In this document: positions 48,548 to 59,504 of the stretch, piece by piece
Numbering within the stretch: the first letter of the stretch is position 1
How the letters are laid out: each line of letters begins with the position of its first letter
From: Telmatactis stephensoni
Taxonomy: Eukaryota; Cnidaria; Anthozoa; Actiniaria; Isophelliidae
Direction of reading: 5' to 3'
DNA length: 64,000 nucleotides
NCBI GenBank assembly: GCA_029948255.1
Contig: JALIZF010001843.1
Span: 124,001-188,000 of the forward strand
The notes under the pieces: generated by a model
The model's database searches: none
The model's input: the letters and a program-made list of their open reading frames with translations, nothing else
Told to the model about the DNA's origin: nothing
Program-made: the position numbers and the translations under genes

Positions 48548-51500
48548 GAATTCTATTTACTGTCTGACTTCAGGTGATGGGTAAATATTGGCTTGAATAC
48601 TATGAACCATTTATAAAATAATTCATACAAAGCGTGTGCTCTGATTGGTGGAGAAGCATCTCCATAACTCAACATAGCATGGAACATTACCATGGTCTTG
48701 AATGTTTCATAAAAGAAATAGAAAACTCAGCAGCAGTGCTATGTTGAATTATGGAAAGCACTTGGGAATTGTAAGAAGACTCAAGAAGTGTTGAGAAGTA
48801 CTTGGCTACGCCTCGTGCTTCTCCTAACACTTCTCTCGTCTTCTTACAATTCCCGCATGCTTCCATAACTCAAAATAGCACGCTGCCTCGTTTTCTATTT
48901 CTACAACAGTATTCTAGCTGCAACTTGCTATTCAAATAAGGCCCTTGGTAAATGCTCCTACAGCATCCAATATTGCTAATTAAATGTCTTATGTCATGCC
49001 AGCATAATGTAGGTCTATTGTTGGAAACATTAGCACGTCTTAAGAAAAAGTCTGTATAAAACTGGAAAATAGATCCATTGGAAATAACCAATAGCCAAAT
49101 ATTTTCCCATCCAGCACCTAACTCAGTCAATAAGCATTTTATCATATGGCTGTTTTTTGTTATAAAAAATGCTAAAAAAACTCTCAAATACAAATAGAAA
49201 TATAGCATGCAGAAATGAGCAGGGCTGTATGGGTTTTTACAGCCTGTTCAAGCAAAGCCGTACAGCCCCAATCACACCATCTTTTCTGAAGGCTTTATTA
49301 ATAGTGCGCAAGCAGGGAAATATGGGTTATGATAATACTTACTCATCAAGCATATAAAGAGCTTGTATTATGCTGTTCATATAACAAGTATTTCCCAAAT
49401 TCACCAGCCCTGTTCGTCCTGTTTCTGACTTGGGTGTGATTCTAGACAGTGCTATTTGTGCTGATGGCTGTGCTGACCATGCAGCCTGGGCCAACCATTT
49501 CTTGATCATTGCATCTGATGGCTTTTGGAAATCCTGATAAAATTATAATGTTAAAAGAGAAAGAGAAAGCTAAAATCCTGCCCTATTACAACTGTATGTG
49601 TGCCACATACTATGTTACATAATAGAACAATGATCTGTCCACAGCTACTTTGCCTTATTAGCTTGTTTTAGCTATCAGAAGTAGCTGTGCTTACCAACTA
49701 TATTTTCTATCATGTAAATAATATATGTTGTTTATTATATGGCTAGATAATTTCCTGAATTCTGATTGGCTAACGCATGGTCTGTATTTTGCCATATCAG
49801 GACTGCTGTCCCAGATGAAAAGAAAAGTTTGCGTTTGGCAATTGTTTTAGCGGGACTTCTCAAAGCCATATAATAAATAAGTTATTAACCTCGTATGCTA
49901 GGTCTGTATGGGAAAATATCAGACCTCGGTCTTTTGTACAGACCTCGCTGTGCTTGGTCCGTACTGTCAAGACCTTGGTCTGATATTTTCCCATACAGAC
50001 CTTGCGCTCGGTTAATAACCCTTTAGTACATATATTTTCTGTATATTTTAATTTCCACAAAGAGTGCAAATAAAGATCTTCTTTAGTTGATCAACACTTT
50101 TTCTTATGCAATCAAAACACCCAGACACTGCATGGCAAATAGGTCTTCCAGTCAGATTACAAAATCTGCTCTAATTAAAGACTGTAACCCACCTGTAAAC
50201 AATCTAAAACGGGTCCATACAGCTCAGGAAAACCAGAGTGTCTGTACATTAGACAATGCATTAGCTCAGTCAAAGTCTGCAGACAAGATTGTGATGATAC
50301 ACTATTTTCCTTTTTCAGGGTTTTGACCAAGTCAGGCACATGCTCTACAATCTGGAAAAAGAACAGTAAGTTGACTGTCATAGAGTGGATTTCATATGAC
50401 TGTGAAAACAGCACTGCACGATCATGGCATTTTTATGGCAGGAATTTCGAATGTTTTTATAGCCATTAAAGCACTGACACAGTTACAGCACAGTGCCATC
50501 CATTTCATGCTCATACGGAATCTGCTATAATGTCTTATATATAAAACAGCAGTTTTTGTATGACTGTGAAAAAGCCACAGTCATGACACAGCACAGTTAC
50601 ATCTGACAGGAGTGCTTACCATTTAAACCAATCCAACCAGCTGGAAATTCATTTACTTATGGTAAAAAAGAGCAGGAAGCATGACTTTCAACAAATGGTA
50701 TACATATCTACCAGAAGAACCCAGAAGAGTGGGAAAAGTGGGTTACCTCAATAATTGGAAGACTGAGTTTTCCTAAACTTTCTGATCAGATAGACACATA
50801 CCATTTGTTTTTCCAACCAGAATTTCCAATTTTTTCAGGTAAATGGTAAACACCCTAGGAATTTTGAATGGTTTTATAGACATGGTAATGGCATGAAGCG
50901 GTCCATTTCACACTCATACCAAAACTGTGCAAGGTCATACTTAAGAATATGATAAAAATGTCAAAATAGCCTGGAAACCATTGTAGTTGGGAGAGAAAAT
51001 GTCTGTCTATGTCTGTCTTAGAAAAGGGGCTGCCAGCAATAGGCTGTTTGCAAGATAGTTTCCTTCCAAGACATTTTGGGTCCTCGTGCAATGCTTAGCT
51101 CCAAAAGAAACATCTGCTCACTTGAGCAGAACAATTCTTTCCCATTATTATTGTGAACCAATCAAAGTTATCTTATTGTGTTCAATGTTGAAGACTTTAT
51201 GGCTATAACTCTTACTCTGTGGGCCTGAAGCATTGAAAAAGAGAAAGAGCAGTTTTAAGTATTTTGCAAAAGTTGGCAAGTAATTGAACCATGATCTTGA
51301 TAATGATATTAGTGACACCACTGCAGTATCAGCTTAAACAACTGATTCATTTGAACCCAAAATATATGAAATATAAAACATCTTTGCAAGCATTTCAAAT
51401 CTTACAGTTGTAGTTAATATCTCTCTCACAATATAATAAATCTCATAAGAAACATTGTAAGGTTTCTGGTAACTTACCAAGTGAAAGGCTTGTGGTGAAT

Positions 51501-54448
51501 GCTGGAAGCTAAGAAGCATATGTGATAATACTGCCATTGTACTTTCTCTAACCATTGGAAATAGCAGCCTACTAAATACCTAAAAGCAACATAAATTCAT
51601 ATTAGAGAATAATTGTACCATAAAAAACGTCTGACAACTAAATCCATTAATAAATCTTTCCAGAAAAACAAGGAAGGTATTTGACAGTGTAGTTCTGGAT
51701 CCCAAGCAGTACTTTATGGGAAATAATCAGACAACAATCTTAGTAGAGTAAAAAATTCAAAGGCACCACAAAGTATATTTTCACATGCAAACTTTTTGTT
51801 TCAGATAATAAACTTGAAAGTTTCACACATCAAACATTTAGTATGTAATTTAACTTTTTAAAACTTAGTTGTCACTGCACACCTCACAAAAGCTTGCAAA
51901 CAGTTGCAATGAACAAGTTCCAACATGTACATATATCATTGCAGTTGAAAGTTAAAAGTACTTCATGTTCACCATAAAAGTAAGCAAACAACTATTGCAA
52001 GATAATTAATTACACAGAAATTCTTGCACACACAGAGAACACAGCTGTGATTTAAGGCCATTACAAAAATGAAGGGTTTTGCTCTAAGGGTCTGTTCCAG
52101 GGTCACGGTCCTGGAGTAGACCTGGAGTATCATATGAACCATGAACCAAAGATTTCACTGCCATAATCCTGCCCCCTGGAGCAGAATATTTTGACACTGC
52201 AAAATGCTTCATAATATTAAAATGATTAAATATTTGGATCAAATTCGACAGACAAATTAAACAAAATTGAAAGTGCTCTCTAATGTGTACTTATTGTGCA
52301 GTATGTCGACCCTGGGGGAGTGAACCCCTTCATGTCTACCAGACTTGAGAGCTGCATGTAGGGAGCCAATTATGTAACTGACCATTTCAAATTGGGGTTC
52401 AATCATTGCATTATGAGAACTTTACAGATAGTGGAGGCATAAGATGTACTATAATTTGTTTCATCTTTACTAGCTTTAAATACTATATTGTTCAAAATAA
52501 GCCAATGTCTAAGACATTTCTCCAATAATGCAAACAGACTGTCAAAATCATATAAAATTTTCTCTATTGTTTTTTCTTGGTTTCTTTATTATTTCCTAGA
52601 AATTATGCTAGGGAAACGAAGCAACTCTACTTGAATTGAAAACTAAATAAATTCAAATTACAATGAGAAAATTATGAAACTTATACTGTATATCTGACAT
52701 TTTGTATAATTTTGATCAAAATTCTCCAGCTATGTAGATGCAGTATGTATTATACTTTGACTCGTGATTGGTTTATTGCAAGTATTAGTGCAAATGTAAA
52801 CATGGACTACAGGAAAATGTAAAAAATTGTTGACTCTTCCAATAGCTACAGGCGTTGTCAATCAATTACACACCAGCTGTTTGTTCACTCACAGAAATGC
52901 TATGTATTATAAATGTAAATTTGTGTGTATAATCCTAGCATTTACTTAAGTGTAAACCTATTATGATTTCATGCAGCTTGTCTTTGTTTCAGGTAAATAG
53001 GAACTTAAATTCTTTTCAAACACCACAATAATTGTTTGTATTGTTTAGAGTTTTTGAGGTTGGTAGTTTAATAACACAGAAAGCCTATTAAAGATTTAGA
53101 GAATTAACTAAACCGTGAATATTAACAAAAAACCTAAAAAACACTAGTAGCTTTACATAAATACTGTTTTATACAAGCCATTTTAAGCGAGTAGCAAATA
53201 AATGGGAGGATGAAATTTTCAGTATGTAATTAGACATTTTGTATTGTCTACCCCTAAGTTGTTATCCCATACTGACCAGTCCCATCCAATACAATTTTTA
53301 TTATGATTCTGTTGTTTTGATTATGTGATGGCAATCTCATACAATCCAATGCAATACCCTCAATCCAATTAAGATATTGTGTAATTATATTAGCTGATAC
53401 TTTATATACAGTCTTATAACCTTGTTAAATAGTAACAATGTTGTATATATGGATCCCCTATGGGCAATACTTAGTATCATGCTTCACACCAGGGATCCAC
53501 GGTTAAATGTATACGTACCTGAGGTAATTTTTCCAGTGTTATTTTAATTAGTATTGAATGCTTGCCTGCGAGGGCTAAAGCTCTAAGAAAACAGATGATC
53601 CACTGATCAACACGCTTGCCTCCAGGCCAAGATAACCAACTAATCATACGAGATAAAGCTAATGCAAGGTTCCCATCAGACACTGATGGACTACCAGCTA
53701 CCATTTTAGTGGAACTGTCAATCACTTCTGGAGGAAAAAACTGGACAATTGACGCAACAGCGACAGAAGGGTTTGGGCTAGGAGAAGAGATTATTTTGAA
53801 TAATTCAGTCAAAATTGGTAACATGTAATTCTGATTCTTGGTCAATACACGGTTCATCAAAGCAGCAATAAAACCAGCATTCCTTATACAAGATTTTAAT
53901 TCTTCGTTTGATGATTTTGGCAATTCTGTTTTAGCCAGACAGTGGAGTAAAGCAAAACAGACTTGGAGAAGATGGTCCCCGACCGGCCAGCAGTGGCTGT
54001 ACTCTATAAGAAGACGACAGACTGCTGCACAGAAGTCTATGTCACATTTCTGGCTAATCCAGACATTAGCCCTATGACGAACTATAGTATAGAGTGAAAA
54101 TATCTGAGGGGTGTGCTGCAGCAGTTCAAACGCTATTCTCACGTAATTCACCGACCCAACGCACATGTCTTCGCTGTTCTCTACAAAATTCAATAGATAA
54201 TCCTCCGTGAAAAATCTCTGAAAGGCTTCTTTGTGATGTTTTCCCCATGAAGTAAGTACTAATTTTCCACTGTCATTTAAAAAATCAGCATTTCCTTTGG
54301 CCATCCATTGTGAGCTCATCTCAAAAATGGACACACATTGCTCTTCCGGTATTTCGTTGGCCGCTTTGGAGACAAGCTGTTGTATCAGTGTCTTTTTCAC
54401 ATGCTCTGGATGGTCCGAGACCTCTATTCCTTTCAGTATTTGGTCCAT
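43211..54448 (-). CDS. USP38: Ubiquitin-specific protease, USP35/USP38 family
   Basis: Cysteine protease that removes ubiquitin. Seven exons on the - strand: 54448..53519, 51579..51478, 50351..50193, 49533..49343, 48254..48158, 47739..46294, 43363..43211; phases close, 1025 residues (human USP38 about 1042, USP35 about 1018). Residues 1-390 are a helical, ARM/HEAT-like N-terminal region typical of this pair. The catalytic Cys447 is in GLVNLGNTCYMNS, followed by PPWFSPGTQQDCSEFL. Zinc-binding pairs are CHRC (568, 571) and CEQC (712, 715). The His box is SGVSSESGHYYCYAR (His865), and WCLFNDSRV supplies the Asn/Asp. A Ser-rich insertion follows the first Cys pair. The C-terminus PGFSTPFNRFIF resembles that of USP38. 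I cannot settle whether it is USP35 or USP38; cnidarians may have one gene for both. Introns hold several fold-back elements. Confidence 0.9.
44934..45630. mobile_element. Large fold-back element in last USP38 intron
   Basis: Arms of about 110-130 bp: ACCTTGACAGGCAAAAGCAC at the right pairs with GTGCTTTTGCCTGTCAAGGT at the left, and CTTAGAATTCGACTATATTT with AAATATAGTCGAATTCTAAG. The outer parts of the arms are more diverged (GATATCAAACGAAACACT / AGTGTTTCATTTGATC). The interior of about 450 bp is AT-rich without a transposase. Confidence 0.85.
48475..48544. repeat. (CT)n microsatellite
   Basis: About 35 uninterrupted CT dinucleotides in a USP38 intron. Confidence 0.97.
48714..48903. mobile_element. 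Fold-back MITE in USP38 intron
   Basis: Arms of about 85 bp. GGGAATTGTAAGAAGAC pairs with GTCTTCTTACAATTCCC, and GAAATAGAAAAC with GTTTTCTATTTC. Almost the whole element is stem. Confidence 0.9.
49881..50020. mobile_element. Fold-back MITE in USP38 intron
   Basis: GGTCTGTATGGGAAAATATC pairs with GATATTTTCCCATACAGACC. The outer ends GTTATTAACC / GGTTAATAAC complete arms of about 50 bp. Confidence 0.9.
50390..50533. mobile_element. MITE relative of the 8862-9013 element
   Basis: Carries GACTGTGAAAAC, GGCAGGAATTTCGAATG, TTTTTATAG and ACTGACACAGTTACAGC, all of which have counterparts (inverse strand) at 8862-9013. A third partial copy is near 50858-50935 (GGAATTTTGAATGG, GCGGTCCATTTCACACTCAT). 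Confidence 0.6.
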
Positions 54449-55343
54449 ATTTCAAGCTGTTATGTTAAAATCCACATTTTTTTCGCTGATGAAACAACAG
54501 CCATATGAAACTTGGACGTTCATCCTGTCTAGTTAAGAGAGACCCCGGATGTCGGTCAAATTTAATCCCGTGAGGAGAGGGATGGGATGACACACCACAG
54601 GAAATCCACACTGAATTTCGAGTTTTACGAAATGAATTTTATTGGAAATATTACAAGTAATATTTCACCATTTGACACAAACCAATGTTAACCATTATTG
54701 ATTTATTGTTTATCTTGCATTCTCATTTTCTAGTTTGGCTCACTTCCCACCTCTAATTCAATCTATTAATTTAATTTGTCTTATTTTATGATTTATTAAT
54801 TATTAAAAACAAAAAGTACAATCTACTCAATCGGTTTTCCTATACCATCTTTATTTTAGCTATTCCTGGCTCCGAATAGCTAGTTCTTGTTCCAAAGAAT
54901 GCTTCCTTCTATGATGTACAAAATTACGTTTTCCCGATAGCTAGTGTTGAAGAAGTGGTCATTAAGGCACTTAACTGGTTGATTTCGATCGTAAAAAAGA
55001 GACGAGTTCGTCATTGTCAAGGAAAATAAATGCATTATCAACATTTTCTTACTTGAAACACAAATGTGCTAAGGGAGGGAAAAGAAGGGGGCAGTCACCC
55101 AGGCTATTAAGTCTGAACTAGTTGTCGTTGTTGCTGTTGTGACCGCATACACAACAAATAATTAATCGAGTATTTTAAAAAGTACTGAAAATCGTAGCTA
55201 CCATCTCTCAATTCCATGCAGTCCGTGCAGTTTGAAATAGTCAACTAACTTTGTACACTGATTTGTAGTCGTAGTTTTCGTTCTTTTGTATTGTTAGAGT
55301 GACCACCACAGGAAGCCCAATCAGTCTACTAACTTTAGACCCC

Positions 55344-56205
55344 TCTATCTACTATACGTGGAGCGTTACGTCAACGCGCGTGTGACCGCAGTTAGAATTG
55401 TCCAATCCTTACGTTATGACTACGTATCTACTATACTTGGAACGTTACGTCAACGTGTCAGGATAGCAGTTAGAATTGTCCAATCTTTTGCGTTAGGACT
55501 ACGTATCTATACTGTACGTGAAACGATACGTCATCGTGTGATTGCAATAAGAATTGTCCAATCTTTTGCGTTAGGACTACGTATCTATACTGTACGTGAA
55601 ACGATACGTCACCGTGTGATTGCAACAAGAATTGTCCAATCTTTTGCGTTAGGACTACGTATCTATACTGTACGTGAAACGATACGTCACCGTGTGATTG
55701 CAATAAGAATTGTCCAATCTTTTGCGTTAGGACTACGTATCTATACTGTACGTGAAACGTCACGTCACCATGTGATTGTAATAAGATTTAACCAATCTTT
55801 TGCGTTAGGACTACGTATCTATACTGTACGTGAAACGATACGTCACCGTGTGATTGCAACAAGAATTGTCCAATCTTTTGCGTTAGGACTACGTATCTAT
55901 ACTGTACGTGAAACGTCACGTCACCATGTGATTGTAATAAGATTTAACCAATCTTTTGCGTTAGGACTACGTATCTATACTGTACGTGAAACGATACGTC
56001 ACCGTGTGATTGCAACAAGAATTGTCCAATCTTTTGCGTTAGGACTACGTATCTATACTGTACGTGAAACGTTACGTCACCGTGTGATTGGAATAAGAAT
56101 TGTCCAATCTTTTACGTTATGACTGTACGTAAAACGTTGCGTTACCGTGTCCAATCTATTACGTTATGACTACCTATTTATTGTGCATGGAACGTTACGT
56201 CAACT
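55344..56205. repeat. 78-bp satellite, about 10-11 copies
   Basis: The unit contains GAATTGTCCAATCTTTTGCG, TTAGGACTACGTATCTATAC and TGTACGTGAAACGATACGTC. Outer copies are more diverged than inner ones. A 156-bp higher-order unit, alternating a variant with ATTTAACCAATC, is duplicated once. As 78 is divisible by three, a 254-codon frame stays open across the array (55358-56122) and a 97-codon one on the other strand; neither looks like a gene. It lies about 0.9 kb upstream of the USP38 start. Confidence 0.95.
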
Positions 56206-56252
56206 TGTAAGAATCATTTTTTACGTTATATAGCTACGTAATCAAGACGTTA

Positions 56253-56415
56253 GTAGCGAGCTTAAGCACCCACAACGTAGAACACCAAAAACGCGAAAAT
56301 GGTGCACGCGCACAATCGGGTGCAATGACAGACCAATCAGGGATTTGCAAATTATGGCGTGTGCACCATTTTCACGTTTTTGGCGTTCTACGTTGTTGAT
56401 GCTTAAGTTCGCTAG
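56253..56415. mobile_element. Fold-back MITE
   Basis: Left arm has CAACGTAGAACACCAAAAAC and GCGAAAATGGTGCAC; right arm has GTGCACCATTTTCACG and TTTTGGCGTTCTACGTTG. Arms of about 56 bp, ends GTAGCGAGCTTAAGC / GCTTAAGTTCGCTA. Confidence 0.9.
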
Positions 56416-57452
56416 TAGCCAAGGGATATCAACGCAGACTTTACCTTCAAGTAGGATATGAAAAATCCCGTTTTGTTTGATATGGAATTACAATAGAAAA
56501 GATTCATGTGACAATAATTATATCACAAACGTTTTCCTGAAATAGTTAAAACAGTTTATTTGATCTTAGTTACAACCGCTACGTCAGTGGTGTGCAGAGA
56601 TACCTATATTCCTATTCTATGTTCTCTTGAGCGCTCTATGCACAGGAAGCCCAAGCTTGATGTTTGCCATTGATTTACTGGAAATCACTGGGAAATTCAT
56701 GAAACGCCAAATTTCGTTGGATTTCAGTGGAAGTTTGCCTACGTACACAGCAGCCAACTAAAATCCGCGAAATTCGCTGACACGTGATCTGAAGGAATCA
56801 TTATGACCAACAAAAAGACAACCGTTGGTCAAATTGGGCTACCTGTGCTCTATGTAACAATTGGTGTGCAAAAACCTACTTTGATTTATTCATGCTTTCT
56901 TAAATACATTTAACAAGTGTTCTTTGCAAAAATGGCTAAATATATTTTTCAATATTTTTTGTACAAATGTACATAACTATAAACGATAGATTTTTAAAAT
57001 GTTGCACTGGCTCATTTGGGCGATGCCAGACCGCCCAACTTGGATATCTATATCATTATTTCTATATGTCAGTTGGTTCTCTATATATACTATTTACAAA
57101 TACATATTCTACACAACAGAGTCTTTTCCAAGCCGCACCTAAACAAGCAAGTTTTCATTGACAAGTTTTCTTTGCTCATGTAAACGGATCAACAAGTCTT
57201 TCCTGGCACGTTGTCTTTGTCAGGAAAAACGACTTACGTGTGTTTAGCAATTAAATGTTCCTTGATAAGTTTCTTTGTGCCCGAAATATACTTGGCAAGA
57301 CGGACTATGACTTGTCAAGATTCCTTGTTGTCCGTCTACAAGAGCAAATCTTTACCTCTACAAGTTTTCTATGACAAGAGAAAAGCTGGCACGCCAGCTC
57401 TTCATCAAGGCAATTTGCAAGGAAATAAGAATTTTTCGTCGCCTACATACTA

Positions 57453-57686
57453 AAGGTGATGTTACACTGGTCGATTGGCAACAACGATTTTCTGCGAACA
57501 AAAGTTGCCCGTAGAGTTTATGCCGTGGAAAATACAAAACGCAACTATTTTTAGCAATATTTTTGCTTAGTGAGTTGTTGCAAATATTTGATATAAATTT
57601 TAAAATATTTTAGCGCAATATTATCAACCTGACCAAGTGTTGCGCGCAAATTCGTTGTTGCCAATCGACCCGTGTAACATCACCTT
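57453..57686. mobile_element. MITE 3' of the FGF gene
   Basis: AAGGTGATGTTACACTGGTC with GATTGGCAACAACGA pairs with TCGTTGTTGCCAATC and GACCCGTGTAACATCACCTT: terminal inverted repeats of about 35 bp. The interior is unrelated and AT-rich. Confidence 0.92.
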
Positions 57687-57907
57687 AATTCCGCAGAGCC
57701 GGTTTCAAGAAGAGTGGATTATATTAAGTTCATATAAGATAATTTCTTATCCAGTGAACATTTTTATGGGATAAATAGCATTAATTAAGGATTCATATCA
57801 TATCCAAAGGATTGCGCTGTTCACTAATTGAGCAACCGTGGACCTACAAAGTAGACGTTTTGCAGGTTTGTGAGCCTTTGTCGGTTTGTTTCACTGTTAC
57901 GCAGCCG

Positions 57908-59468
57908 TCAACTATTTTTATCTGAGATTGGAATAGCCATAAACTGCGTAGCTTTTTGTCTTCTTGACGTGTTTAAGGCATGTTTTGACTTTCCATTCCT
58001 CTTTATGGCCAAGTACCATTCACGCGCTAGATTCATGGGGTTGAGTCCACTGTATTTGTGCGAAACGTAAGTGTGAAAGTCTGTGGTTTCTAGAGTTTCC
58101 TTGAAAACACATTCGTCGTTTAACGTTTTCTGGAAATAAATCAGAGACGAGAACATTTTCAGTGCTTGGTATCAAGTTATAGTGAACCAAAGCAGACAGG
58201 GCGAAATGTGAGTGAACCCTAATGCCCTGTTCTACGAAACAATTTTTATTACAGCTTGCAAGGCAATGTTGACAAAAGTGAAGCATTGCAAGTTGCTGTT
58301 GAGATGTCCGACGAGCCCAACTTTCTTCGCAACTCGTGATGCAACTCTTGGTCAGCAATAAAATCAGTTATGTCATATTATTTTTCGGTAATGTGGATGA
58401 GCTGCATTGTGGTTGGTCATTTGCGATGCAATGTTGACAAAAGTGAAGCATTGCAAGTTGCTGTTGAGATGTTCGGACGCGCCCAACTTTCTTCGCAACT
58501 CGCGATGCAACTCTTGATCAACAATAAAACCAGATAAGCCATATTATATTTCGGTGATGTTGATGACGTGCATTGAGGTTAGCCATTTGCGATAGTGATT
58601 TTTGTTGCATTTCATTTTGCATAGATAAGTGTTGCACGCGCGATCAATTCTTAAGTTGCAAGAAGAAGTTGCCTCTTGTGGCATTAGCTATCAATATAAA
58701 ACGTTTGACTGTGTAGCTCAGTATCAAACTCTGCGGGAAACTGAATTTACACGATACGTGCCACTGAAGAGAAGTGAAGCACAGAAGTTGCAAAACTATA
58801 ATATCACTGTTGTTTAACGTTGCTCTTGCTCAAAGGCTCATGACTCACCGATGAATAAAGGTATCCATTTCTGTCCATTGCTAGGTAGTTCTTTGTGTAC
58901 TCGCCTTTGATACGTACTATACTTGTACCAACTGATTCCATTCTCAATCGCGCTGAAGAAAAACACAAAATATTTCTTTAGAACAGTGATGGTTTACAGC
59001 AAACAGTGATTGTGAAATATGTGGAATAAGAAAGATCCTATAGGCAGGCTACAAGAACAACAACGAAAACGAAAGAAAAAGAAGAAGACGGAGAACATCA
59101 AAGCAACTGAACAAGAACAAGAAAAACTGATAAGGCGATAAAAGAAAATGTTAAAACATGCAACGATGTCAAACAACATGATGAAGAAGAAGAAGAAGAA
59201 GAAGAAGAAGAAGAAGAAGAAGAAGAAGAAGAAGAAGAAGAAGAAGAAGAAGAAGAAGAAGAAGAAGAAGAAGAAGAAGAAGAAGAAGAAGAAGAAGAAG
59301 AAGAAGAAGAAGAAGAAGAAGAAGAAGAAGAAGAAGAAGAAGAAGAAGAAGAAGAAGAAGAAGAAGAAGAAGAAGAAGAAGAAGAAGAAGAAGAAGAAGA
59401 AGAAGAAGAAGAAGAAGAAGAAGAAGAAGAAGAAGAAGAAGAAGAAGAAGAAGAAGAAGAAGAAGAAG

Positions 59469-59504
<36 letters not shown>

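Larger units (their letters stand above)
54449..57907. other. Intergenic, USP38 5' side to FGF 3' end
   Basis: Contains the presumed USP38 promoter (no obvious TATA box), the 78-bp satellite (55344-56205) and two MITEs (56253-56415, 57453-57686). No other gene recognised. Confidence 0.5.

Noticed and set aside
55358..56122. 254-residue repetitive protein.
   Set aside because: The frame is open because the repeat unit is 78 bp; both strands are open and outer units decay as DNA.
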